Positions 34,028-42,181 of a stretch of DNA of 64,000 nucleotides are shown here, one piece after another. The notes beneath the pieces are model-generated. The model made no database searches, was not told the DNA's origin, and worked only from the letters and a program-made list of their open reading frames with translations. The stretch is from Mesorhizobium qingshengii (GTDB lineage: Bacteria; Pseudomonadota; Alphaproteobacteria; Rhizobiales; Rhizobiaceae), in contig NZ_FMXM01000018.1 of the NCBI RefSeq assembly GCF_900103325.1, positions 1-64,000 on the forward strand. The letters run 5' to 3'. Within the stretch, counting starts at the first letter, position 1; the number at the start of each line of letters is the position of its first letter. The translations under genes were made by a program, and so were the position numbers.

Positions 34028-34837
34028 TCACGCGACGAATGCAGAGCCGCCATTTTGCGCGACACTGCTGAGATATTTTGCCGGGGGCTTCCCAAGCGCC
34101 TTCTTGAACATGGTGATGAATGCCGTGACGGAGTCATAGCCGAGATCGCCCGAAACTTGTTGCACGCTCGCGCCGGAGGCCAGCTCCCGTATTGCGACGA
34201 TCAAGTGCAATTGCTGGCGCCAACGGCCGAAGCTTAAGCCAGTCTCCTTCACGACGAGACGGGCGAGACTGCTCTCGCTGAGCGCAACGCGATTGGCCCA
34301 CTCCGCCAGCGTGCTGCGGTCGGCAGGATCTTGCGCCAACGCTTCGGCGATCCGCTTCAGGCGCGGCTCGGACGATATCGGCAGATGGAGCCGCTGGACG
34401 GGCATGCGCGGCAGTTCGGTGAGCAGCATCCTGGTCAAGAGTTCGCCCCTCGCCTCATCATCCTCCACGCGATCGGCCAGCTCGATGATCAGTTCGCGCA
34501 GCAGCGGCGAGATCGAAAGCGTGCAGCACCGGTCCGGCAGATCGGCGGCTCCCGGCTCAATGTAGACGAAGAAAATCCGGGCATTGGCGGTCGCGATGTT
34601 GCTGTGCTCCATGCCGCCGGGAATCCACACCCCGCAATGCGGCGGCACCATCCACAAGCCACTGGGAACGCGACAGGTGACCCCGCCGCCCAGCGCGAAG
34701 ACGAGTTGCCCCTTGCGATGCCAATGGTCGGGCACCTCCGCCCTGGTTTCGGGGACATCAACGCGCACCGCAATCGCCGGCGCGGAAAGCTCATCCACAT
34801 CGAAATTGAGCCAAGGATAGCGGAGAGGTTGTCTCAT
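34028..34837 (-). CDS. AraC-family transcriptional regulator
   Basis: A 269-residue regulator with an N-terminal cupin ligand domain (about 20-130; HWHRKGQLVFALGGGVTCRVP) and a C-terminal double helix-turn-helix (about 160-260; NRVALSESSLARLVVKETGLSFGRWRQQLHL and QVSGDLGYDSVTAFITMFKKALGKPPAKYL). It is divergent from the quinone-oxidoreductase and MFS genes and most likely controls them; that is inference from position. Confidence 0.9.
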   Translation of the reverse strand: MRQPLRYPWLNFDVDELSAPAIAVRVDVPETRAEVPDHWHRKGQLVFALGGGVTCRVPSGLWMVPPHCGVWIPGGMEHSNIATANARIFFVYIEPGAADLPDRCCTLSISPLLRELIIELADRVEDDEARGELLTRMLLTELPRMPVQRLHLPISSEPRLKRIAEALAQDPADRSTLAEWANRVALSESSLARLVVKETGLSFGRWRQQLHLIVAIRELASGASVQQVSGDLGYDSVTAFITMFKKALGKPPAKYLSSVAQNGGSAFVA

Positions 34838-34929
34838 GATAGACGGTTTTTAGCGACCAAATGCCATAATAGCTAAATTAACCGAACGGGAAAGTCGATA
34901 GGCTTGGGCTTCCAATGAGAGGCCGAACC

Positions 34930-35850
34930 ATGCTCGCCTTAGTCATCTCTCCCGAAAGCGCTGCCGGGCTGAGGCTCGCGGAGCTCGCCGAGCCTCAGCC
35001 GGCCTATAGCGAAGCGCTAATCTCGGTCCGCGCGACCTCATTGAACCGCGGTGAACTGCGCCTGCTCGCCATACGTCCGAACGGCTGGGTACCAGGCCAG
35101 GACATCGTTGGGGTTGTCGAACACGCGGCAGCGGATGGCTCCGGGCCGGCCGTTGGCGCTCGGGTTGCTGCATTGGTCGACCAAGCCGGCTGGGCCGAAC
35201 GTGTCGCCGTTCCAACTGACCGCCTCGCCGTCCTGCCTGACAACGTCAGCTTCGTTTCCGCAGCCACGCTTCCGGTCGCGGGCACGACGGCGCTACGGAC
35301 CCTGCGCCTTGGCGGCGACCTCGCCGGCCAGCGGGTCCTGATCACCGGTGCAAGCGGCGCGGTCGGTCGTTTCCAGGTCCAGATCGCCCGCGAGCAGGGC
35401 GCCTCGGTGACCGCGATCGCCGCCGCCCGGCACGCCGAGGACCTCCGCGGCCTTGGCGCCGAGCAGGTTGTCGAGTCGATCGAGCTGGCCGAGGGGCCGT
35501 TCTCGCTGATCACCGAGTCGGTCGGTGGCCAAAGCCTCGCCCACGCGATCGAACGCGTCGCACCGGGCGGGACCATAGTCATGTTCGGTTCGAGCAGCGG
35601 CGAACTCACGCCCATCGGGTTCCGCCAGTTCGTTCCGGGTCACGAGGGCGCGAGGCTTCAGACTTTTGCGTACTACACGTCCGGTCTTGGCATTGGCGCG
35701 GACATCGCCTCGCTGCTCGCTCTGGTCGCCGCTGGCCGGCTGGAAACCCGCGTGGCCTTGACCCTGCCGTGGACAGACATCGCCCAGGCCCTGGACGCAC
35801 TGCGAGAGCGCAGCTTCAGCGGCAAGGCCGTTCTCACCGTAACCGAATGA
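34930..35850 (+). CDS. Zinc-independent alcohol dehydrogenase/quinone oxidoreductase-like protein
   Basis: A 306-residue MDR-superfamily protein. The GroES-like half has VRATSLNRGELRLLA and PGQDIVGVVEHAAADG, and the Rossmann half has RVLITGASGAVGRFQVQIAREQGA. The zinc-binding cysteines of alcohol dehydrogenases are missing. ATG at 34930 has GAGAGG upstream; ATG at 34915 in frame is an alternative. It faces the AraC regulator and is followed 87 bases later by an MFS exporter. Confidence 0.85.
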   Translation: MLALVISPESAAGLRLAELAEPQPAYSEALISVRATSLNRGELRLLAIRPNGWVPGQDIVGVVEHAAADGSGPAVGARVAALVDQAGWAERVAVPTDRLAVLPDNVSFVSAATLPVAGTTALRTLRLGGDLAGQRVLITGASGAVGRFQVQIAREQGASVTAIAAARHAEDLRGLGAEQVVESIELAEGPFSLITESVGGQSLAHAIERVAPGGTIVMFGSSSGELTPIGFRQFVPGHEGARLQTFAYYTSGLGIGADIASLLALVAAGRLETRVALTLPWTDIAQALDALRERSFSGKAVLTVTE

Positions 35851-35937
35851 GCTGACCGTTTCGGTCAATGACGCCGCGCTCCAGCGCGAGCTGGATACGG
35901 CTGACGATATTTAGCGATCATTTTCAGGAGAGCTCCC

Positions 35938-37122
35938 ATGACAGCAAGAGAAATTGTCAGGACAACCGGCGGCCAGGGACTTCTCCTGGTAGGCATCATG
36001 CTGATCGCTTCGACGCTTCGCGCGCCCATCACCAGCGTGGCGCCGATGCTCGGCATGATCCGCGAAACCACCGGCATCAGCGCCGCCGAAGCAGGGGGGC
36101 TCACAACCCTTCCCTTGCTGGCGTTCGCGGCGATCTCACCCTTCGCGGCCGGACTGGCGCGCCGATACGGCATCGAAAGGTCCTTGTTCGGCGCGCTGCC
36201 TGTTGTTGCGACCGGTACTGCCCTGCGCTCGACCGGCCCTCTCTGGGCGCTGTTCGTCGGCACCGGTACGCTTGGGGCCGGGATCGCCGTTGCTAATGTC
36301 CTGTTACCGGGCCTGCTGAAACGCGATTTTCCCAACCGGGTAGCCGGCCTGACCGGCGGCTATGCTATCGTGTCCGGACTTTCGCAAGCATTGGCATCGA
36401 CAGCGGCGATCCCGCTTGCTCAATTGCCGGGATCAAGTTGGCACCTGTCGCTTGCCTGCACACTGATCTTTCCATTCGCGGCCCTGATCGCCTGGGCTCC
36501 TCAGCTTCAGATGCCGGCCGCCCCGGAGCGAGCGGTATCGTCCACGGATGACCGTGGACACCTCTGGCGCTCGGCCCTTGCCTGGCAGGTGACGGGCTTT
36601 CTTGGCCTCACCTCGCTGGTCTTCTACGTGATCGTCGGATGGTTGCCCTCGATCCTGGCGGAGGCAGGTTATCCGGCGGCGACCGCGGGTTCGCTGCATG
36701 GGCTGTGTCAACTGGCAATCGCGATCCCCGGTCTGCTGCTCGGCACCGCCGTCAAGCGTATGAAGGACCAGCGAGCCATGGCCATTGGCGTGGCGCTGAT
36801 CACCTGCCTTTCACTGCTGGGCCTGTGGCAGATTCCGGCCCTTGCGGCACTTTGGGTAGCGCTGTTTGGCTTTGGCGCGGGTGCCGCCTTCGTGCTTGGC
36901 CTCTCGTTCGTCAGCCTGAGGGTCTCGCACAGCCAGGAGGCAGCCGCGCTGTCGGGAATGGCGCAATGCCTTGGCTATTCGCTGGCGGCCGCGGGCCCGC
37001 CGCTAGCCGGTCTTGCCCATGACGCGACCGGGAATTGGAGCTTGGCTCTGGGCGCCTGCGCCATCGACACCTTGCTGATGGCGGTCCTGGGAAGCCTCGC
37101 GGGACGCGCCAAGACGATCTGA
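35938..37122 (+). CDS. MFS transporter, CynX/NimT type
   Basis: A 394-residue major-facilitator protein with twelve predicted helices. LRAPITSVAPMLGMIRETTGIS in the first helices and the arrangement of short loops fit the CynX/NimT (cyanate/nitroimidazole) branch, where members export small organic anions or drugs. GGAG lies seven bases before the ATG. Probably co-transcribed with the upstream oxidoreductase under the AraC regulator. Substrate unknown. Confidence 0.85.
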   Translation: MTAREIVRTTGGQGLLLVGIMLIASTLRAPITSVAPMLGMIRETTGISAAEAGGLTTLPLLAFAAISPFAAGLARRYGIERSLFGALPVVATGTALRSTGPLWALFVGTGTLGAGIAVANVLLPGLLKRDFPNRVAGLTGGYAIVSGLSQALASTAAIPLAQLPGSSWHLSLACTLIFPFAALIAWAPQLQMPAAPERAVSSTDDRGHLWRSALAWQVTGFLGLTSLVFYVIVGWLPSILAEAGYPAATAGSLHGLCQLAIAIPGLLLGTAVKRMKDQRAMAIGVALITCLSLLGLWQIPALAALWVALFGFGAGAAFVLGLSFVSLRVSHSQEAAALSGMAQCLGYSLAAAGPPLAGLAHDATGNWSLALGACAIDTLLMAVLGSLAGRAKTI

Positions 37123-37123
37123 C

Positions 37124-37194
37124 AGCAATTCAAGGAAAAATGTGAAACGGTTTTCCCGGGAAAAGCGCATAACGCTTTCCCTTGGGAATTGCGT
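37124..37194. repeat. Palindromic intergenic repeat (AGCAATTC ... GAATTGC type)
   Basis: AGCAATTCAAGGAAAAATG at the left and TTTCCCTTGGGAATTGCGT at the right are inverted, with an inner GGTTTTCCCGGGAAAAGCGC and AACGCTTT that can pair among themselves. The left half matches the repeat at 5501-5547. It lies between the convergent MFS and SDR genes and may help end transcription. Confidence 0.75.
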
Positions 37195-37209
37195 CAAAAC
37201 AAAGAACGC

Positions 37210-37962
37210 CTAAACGTGCTGGCCGCCATTGATGTGGATTTCCGAGCCCGTCACGTAGGACGCCTGCTGCGAGCACAGGAAGAAGATGATGTCGGCGACC
37301 TCGGCCGTAGTGCCGAGTCGCCGCAGCGGAATCGTCTCGACGATCTTGTCCGTGCCTGGCGACAGGATCGCGGTGTCGATCTCGCCCGGCGCGATGGCGT
37401 TGACGCGAATGCCATGCGGACCAAAATCATGCGCCATTTCGCGTGTCAGCGAGCCAAGTGCGGCCTTCGATGTGGCATAGGCGGTGCCGGCGAAGGGATG
37501 CACGCGGGTGCCGGCGATCGAGGTGACATTGACGATCGAACCCTTGGCTGCCGCCAATTCCTTGAACAGCCCGCGCGCCAGCATGATCGGCGCGAAGAAA
37601 TTGACCTGGAAGACATCGCGCCAGACATGCATCGGCGTGTTGATCGAGTCCATGCGGCTGTTGCCGTCCTTGAGCTTCGGCGAGATGCCGGCATTGTTGA
37701 CCAGCGCGTGCAGCTGGCCGCCATGCGCCTCGAGCCGATGGCGGATTTCCGAGACGGCGATACCGACATCTTCCTGGTCGGCGAGATCGACCTTGATGTG
37801 GTCCTCGGGGCCGGCCGGCCACGGGCAGTCCTCGGCAAAGGCCTGGCGCGAACAGGTGATGACGCGCCAGCCCTCACGCGAAAAGCGCTTGACGGTGGCA
37901 TGGCCAATGCCCCGGCTGGCGCCGGTCAGCACGATGGTCTTTCTGGTGTCGAGTTCAGCCAT
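37210..37962 (-). CDS. Short-chain dehydrogenase/reductase
   Basis: A 250-residue classical SDR. The cofactor motif TGASRGIG lies near residue 13, NNAG near 93, and the catalytic Ser-Tyr-Lys reads VTSIAG ... YATSKAALG. MAELDTRKTIVLTG from ATG 37962 is the family beginning; an ATG at 38022 is rejected because it would overlap the PBP gene end. The substrate is unknown. It follows the PBP gene in the same direction with a 56-base gap. Confidence 0.9.
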   Translation of the reverse strand: MAELDTRKTIVLTGASRGIGHATVKRFSREGWRVITCSRQAFAEDCPWPAGPEDHIKVDLADQEDVGIAVSEIRHRLEAHGGQLHALVNNAGISPKLKDGNSRMDSINTPMHVWRDVFQVNFFAPIMLARGLFKELAAAKGSIVNVTSIAGTRVHPFAGTAYATSKAALGSLTREMAHDFGPHGIRVNAIAPGEIDTAILSPGTDKIVETIPLRRLGTTAEVADIIFFLCSQQASYVTGSEIHINGGQHV

Positions 37963-38018
37963 GTCGCGGTCTCCGGGCGGAGGTGTAGCCGAACGACGCC
38001 GCGCTGGCGAGAGGCGGA

Positions 38019-40286
38019 TCAACCGCCGCCGAGGATATCCAGAATCGAAGTCTGCCGCTTCTTGAGCGGACCACCGACGCTGCCCGGTGGCACCGGGTGC
38101 TTGATCGACGCGGTGGCGCCGCCGTCCTCCGGCATGCCGAGGCCCTCGGCATCGACGGTCTGGGCCGGGCGCGCCACGCGAACTGGCGCGGGTGGCCGCG
38201 CCGCGGAAACCGCGGGCGCCTGCTGCCCGACGGACGCAGCCGGCACCGGTGCCGGCTGCGAGTTGTCTGCCGACGGTATCTCGTCTGGCACGATGGTGTC
38301 GGCCGGCGTCGATTTCCAGGTGCCGGGCAGCGGCCGCACCGGCACGCCCTCATGCGCGGCAACCATGAACTCGTGCCAGGCCTGCGCCGGCAGCGCGCCG
38401 CCGGTGACTTTCTTCATCGGCGTGCCGTCGTCGTTGCCGAACCAGACGCCGGTGGTGAGATTTGCGGTATAACCGACAAACCAGGCGTCGCGCGAATTCT
38501 GGCTGGTGCCGGTCTTGCCGGCCGACGGCCAGGCGAAAGCCGCCTTCTTCGCCGTACCGGTCTCGACCGTGCCCGTCATCATCGAGTTCATCATGCCGAC
38601 GATCTCGGGCTTGACGACACGCGGCGCGCTGCCGCCACCGCTGTCGTAGAGCACCTTGCCCCCGGTGGTGGTCACGCGGCGGATGAAATGGATGTCCGGC
38701 TTGTAGCCGCCATTGGCGAACGGCACATAGGCCGAGGTCAGTTCCAGCGGCGTCACCTCCGAAGTACCGAGCGCGATCGAGGTGTTGGCCAGCAGGTCGG
38801 ACTGGATGCCCATGCGGTGCGCCGCCTCGACCACCGCGTTCGGCCCGACCTCCATGGTCAACTGGGCAGCGACCGAGTTCAGCGATTTGGCCAGCGCGGT
38901 GGCCAGCGTCACCTTGCCGAAATACTTGCCGCCGTAATTGTCGGGCGTCCAGTTGCCGATCTTGATCGGCGCGTCGTTGCGCACGCTGTCCGGCGTGCGG
39001 CCGGCCTCGAGGGCGGCCATGTAGACGAACGGCTTGAACGCCGAACCCGGCTGGCGTCGCGCTTCCGAGGCACGGTCGAACTGGCTGGTCGAATAGTCAT
39101 AGCCGCCGACCATGGCGCGCACCGCGCCGGAATCATCGATCGACACCAGGGCGCCCTGGGTGACGTTGAGCTTCTTGCCGCTTTCGTCAATCAGCCTGCG
39201 GATCGACTGTTCGGCCAGCTTCTGCAGCGTCAGGTCGACGGTGCTGTCGACAACGATGTCGCCGCGCACGTCGCCGATCAGGTCGGGCAGTTCTTCCATG
39301 ATGGTGTCGGCGACATAGTTTTCCGAGCCGGTCCAGTAAGACGGCGAGCGCGTCGCCGGCGCGCTGAGCGCGGTCTTCAGCTCCTTGTCGCTGATCTTGC
39401 CCTCGTCGCGCATGGCGGCAAGCACCAGCTGTGAGCGCTCCTCGGCAGCCTTCGGATCGCGCGCCGGCGACAGCCGCGACGGTGCCTTCAACAGGCCGGC
39501 AAGCAATGCGGCTTCCGACAGGGTGACGTCGCGCGCGCTCTTGCCAAAATAGCGGCGCGAAGCCGCTTCGACGCCATAGGCGCCGGAACCGAAATAGACC
39601 CGGTTGAGGTACATTTCGAGGATCTGGTCCTTGGTGTGCTTGTGCTCCAGCCACAGCGCCAAAAGCACCTCCTGGACCTTGCGCTCCAGCGTGCGGTCGG
39701 GCGTCAGGAACAGGTTCTTGGCCAATTGCTGCGTCAGCGTCGAACCGCCTTGCGAGAAATGCCCGCCAACCAGGTTGGTTACCATCGCGCGCGACAGGCC
39801 GATCGGGTCGATGCCGAAATGCGAGTAGAAGCGGCGGTCCTCGATGGCGATGACAGCCTCGGGGATATAGGGCGACATTTCGTGCAGGCCGACGGCCTCG
39901 CCGCCGCTCATGCCGCGATTGGCCAGCAACTGGCCATCGACCGAGACGATCTTGATGTTGGGCGCGCGGTCGGGGATCGACCAGGTCGTCGCCGCCGGCA
40001 TCTTGGCGCCGTAATAGACGACGATGCCGGCTACCGCGATGCCGCCCCAGATGGCGAGCACGAAGCACCAGTAGAACAGTCGCCCGAGCACGCCAAACAG
40101 GCCGCGCCGGCTCCTGCCGCGCCCGCCGCGCGACGATTTCCCTTTGGCCGGCTTGCGTTTTGCGGGGGCTTTGCGGTTGCTTGGCACGACGCGATCCTCC
40201 TCGCTCACCGAAAGACCTGTCGAGGATCCCGTTCGCGGCGGTCCCTCGAAACTGGGTTCTATGCGGCTGTCCCTGCGGTTCGCCAT
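38019..40286 (-). CDS. Class A penicillin-binding protein (PBP1A family)
   Basis: A 755-residue bifunctional peptidoglycan synthase. A basic cytoplasmic tail (1-65) leads to one membrane anchor (about 68-92). The GT51 glycosyltransferase follows (about 110-290; IEDRRFYSHFGID and GGSTLTQQLAKNLFL). The transpeptidase comes next, with its nucleophile Ser415 in GSAFKPF, a SLN motif and AGKTGTSQNSRDAWF. A Pro/Ala-rich tail (about 660-755) ends the protein. It is distinct from the usual mrcA neighbourhood (no amidase or rne beside it), so it is probably a second class A enzyme. Confidence 0.93.
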   Translation of the reverse strand: MANRRDSRIEPSFEGPPRTGSSTGLSVSEEDRVVPSNRKAPAKRKPAKGKSSRGGRGRSRRGLFGVLGRLFYWCFVLAIWGGIAVAGIVVYYGAKMPAATTWSIPDRAPNIKIVSVDGQLLANRGMSGGEAVGLHEMSPYIPEAVIAIEDRRFYSHFGIDPIGLSRAMVTNLVGGHFSQGGSTLTQQLAKNLFLTPDRTLERKVQEVLLALWLEHKHTKDQILEMYLNRVYFGSGAYGVEAASRRYFGKSARDVTLSEAALLAGLLKAPSRLSPARDPKAAEERSQLVLAAMRDEGKISDKELKTALSAPATRSPSYWTGSENYVADTIMEELPDLIGDVRGDIVVDSTVDLTLQKLAEQSIRRLIDESGKKLNVTQGALVSIDDSGAVRAMVGGYDYSTSQFDRASEARRQPGSAFKPFVYMAALEAGRTPDSVRNDAPIKIGNWTPDNYGGKYFGKVTLATALAKSLNSVAAQLTMEVGPNAVVEAAHRMGIQSDLLANTSIALGTSEVTPLELTSAYVPFANGGYKPDIHFIRRVTTTGGKVLYDSGGGSAPRVVKPEIVGMMNSMMTGTVETGTAKKAAFAWPSAGKTGTSQNSRDAWFVGYTANLTTGVWFGNDDGTPMKKVTGGALPAQAWHEFMVAAHEGVPVRPLPGTWKSTPADTIVPDEIPSADNSQPAPVPAASVGQQAPAVSAARPPAPVRVARPAQTVDAEGLGMPEDGGATASIKHPVPPGSVGGPLKKRQTSILDILGGG

Positions 40287-40661
40287 GCGCTGTGCTGTCT
40301 GTCCCGGTGACTATGGCGTCGGGTTGAAGAGTAGATGCGGCGATTTAAGGGCGGGTTAAGTCGGAAAAATTCAAAGCGATTGATAATCAAATGCTTCGCA
40401 GGCCACCCGTTACCGCTCTGTTCGTGGCCCCGATTTTTTGGCGCCAGCAAGCGGTCGCACCCTCCGCGACGGAACGATCAGAAACCGTAGCATTCTTGTC
40501 CGGGCGCCAAGCCCGGACCCACTGCCAGCCGCTGGACAGACCTTTGGCAGGCAGTCGCAAACTTGTTCCTCGTTAGAGCGCGATCGCAAATGGGTTGCAG
40601 CTCCACGTTCGACCGCGCCCTAATTCATCTCGGCACCAGGTGATCACCTGATGGACATGCG
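40287..40661. other. 375-base intergenic region with a strong hairpin and a palindrome
   Basis: No gene is supported. GTCCGGGC at 40498-40505 and GCCCGGAC at 40511-40518 form an eight-base-pair stem with a five-base loop and no U-tract. CAGGTGATCACCTG at 40637-40650 is a perfect 14-base palindrome just past the stop of the next gene. Either could be a transcription stop or a protein site; neither is assignable. Confidence 0.4.
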
Positions 40662-41045
40662 TCAGCCAATCGCCGCACGAACGGAAAGCGCTGCCCTGGA
40701 CGATTGCATCACCTCGCCGACATGGCAGTAGCAGACGATCTCGTGCAGTTGGTGGTCAGTCAGTTCGAAGAAGCGCTTGGCTTCGCCATAACTGTCGTCT
40801 TTCAGACCCTCGTCATGCAAAATGGGGTCCGTTAAGGCAACCGCTATCGGCGAACCATCGCCTCGCATGACATCGCGCTCGGGCGGCGAACGGTATTCCG
40901 TCCCGGCAAGCGCGGTCAGGAGCCGGCTGGGCTCACGTTCAAGGAGTTCGGCCCAACGTACGAGACGCTGGGTTCGGCTCATTACCGGCTGTTTAGTGTT
41001 GATCTCGGCCACTGCATGCAGTTGGTCCAGTGTTTGGTGCTTCAT
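40662..41045 (-). CDS. Conserved hypothetical protein
   Basis: A 127-residue soluble protein starting MKHQTLDQLHAVAEINTKQP, with TQRLVRWAELLEREPSRLLTALAGTEY and a CYCHVG segment near residue 105 that could bind metal. A strong AGGAGG lies seven bases before the ATG. I do not recognise a characterised family, though the sequence has the look of a protein conserved in this order. It is isolated between the PBP and a beta-propeller gene. Confidence 0.65.
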   Translation of the reverse strand: MKHQTLDQLHAVAEINTKQPVMSRTQRLVRWAELLEREPSRLLTALAGTEYRSPPERDVMRGDGSPIAVALTDPILHDEGLKDDSYGEAKRFFELTDHQLHEIVCYCHVGEVMQSSRAALSVRAAIG

Positions 41046-41160
41046 GGCAACCTCCTAATGGTCAGGTTGGTTGGCCCCAAACGCCCTATGTGCACATCAT
41101 AGCGCCAAAGCGTCGATCCGTCATTCTAATTCCATGCCAGCTTCAGTCTCTCTTGCGTCG

Positions 41161-42180
41161 CTACGCCGATGCAATGGCCTTGCCTTGCCGGCAATTTTCA
41201 AATGCACCGAGCACCGACGCCAGCGCGAAGAAAGCCAGCGTCTGCTCTTCGCAGGTCACCGCCAGGACGCTGTTCGACCGGTCGATATCGAGGCCTTTCG
41301 GCCCGCCTTCCTCGGGACTGGCCCTGCCGCGCAGGAAGGTTTCCTCATCGAGCACTGCAACCGAGCGCGCCGGCGCGCGATGGCCTCTCCAGTCACCGTC
41401 GCCGGCATAGACATGCACCAGCTGGCTGCCAGCGTCGGCGACGAGGATGTGCCGATCGTCATCGGTAAAGCGCACGCCATGCGGATAGCCGGCGTCCTGC
41501 AGGACGCCTGCCGGTTCGGTGTCAGGCCCAAGCGATGGGGACATCCGGTAGAGCTTCACATCCCTGGTGCCGTGGCTGCTGACGGCGATCCATTGGCCAT
41601 CATGGCTAATCGCGATGCCGTCGGGAATGTCCAGACCATTCCCGAGCAAAGGCCGGTTCCTGCTCGTTCGGTAACCCAGCCAGCGGATAGCCACGTGGCG
41701 GGTGACCACATGCGTGTAGTTGTTGCAGACCAGCAGGCTGACGCTGCCGCCCGGCCCGTGCCGGACGACGACCGAGCCGGGTGTGTTGAGTTTGCAAAAA
41801 GGCCTGCCGCTGATCCGGCGAAGGGCAGTGATCTCCTGGGCCTGCCCTGCCATGCTTTCCACGGGCAGTGTAAATATCGCAAGCTGCCCGTCGCGATTGG
41901 CAACCACCAGGGTCCGGTCATCGATGAAATCGAGGCCATGAACCTCCCCGATGCTGTCCGACCTCAGCTCCATGAAATCATGGATCGTGACTCCCGGACC
42001 ACTCGATCCCATCTCGACATCGATACGCAGGATCAGGCAGCGTTTGCGCGCAAACGCTGCAATCGCCAACAGCCGGTTGTCCGGCGAAAAGCGCAGGTCC
42101 TCGGTCCGTCCGATCGCTGAAAGCGCCGCTCGCACCGCTTCGCTGGCCTTGACGTCGATCGGGGGTATCTTCACGCGCAC
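41161..42180 (-). CDS. Beta-propeller (lactonase/NHL-like) protein
   Basis: A 339-residue protein with repeated four-strand blades (for example DLRFSPDNRLLAIAAFARKR, HGLDFIDDRTLVVANRDG, DGIAISHDGQWIAVSSHGTRDVKLYR, HGVRFTDDDRHILVADAGSQLVHVY), suggesting six or seven blades. No signal peptide. It begins with GTG one base after the stop of the acyltransferase, so the two are coupled; a link to modification of a surface glycan is inferred from that. No catalytic motif recognised. Confidence 0.7.
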   Translation of the reverse strand: MRVKIPPIDVKASEAVRAALSAIGRTEDLRFSPDNRLLAIAAFARKRCLILRIDVEMGSSGPGVTIHDFMELRSDSIGEVHGLDFIDDRTLVVANRDGQLAIFTLPVESMAGQAQEITALRRISGRPFCKLNTPGSVVVRHGPGGSVSLLVCNNYTHVVTRHVAIRWLGYRTSRNRPLLGNGLDIPDGIAISHDGQWIAVSSHGTRDVKLYRMSPSLGPDTEPAGVLQDAGYPHGVRFTDDDRHILVADAGSQLVHVYAGDGDWRGHRAPARSVAVLDEETFLRGRASPEEGGPKGLDIDRSNSVLAVTCEEQTLAFFALASVLGAFENCRQGKAIASA

Positions 42181-42181
42181 G

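Noticed and set aside
40637..40650. Perfect palindrome CAGGTGATCACCTG as an operator
   Set aside because: It lies downstream of a gene end with no promoter in view. One 14-base palindrome by itself is not enough to call a site.
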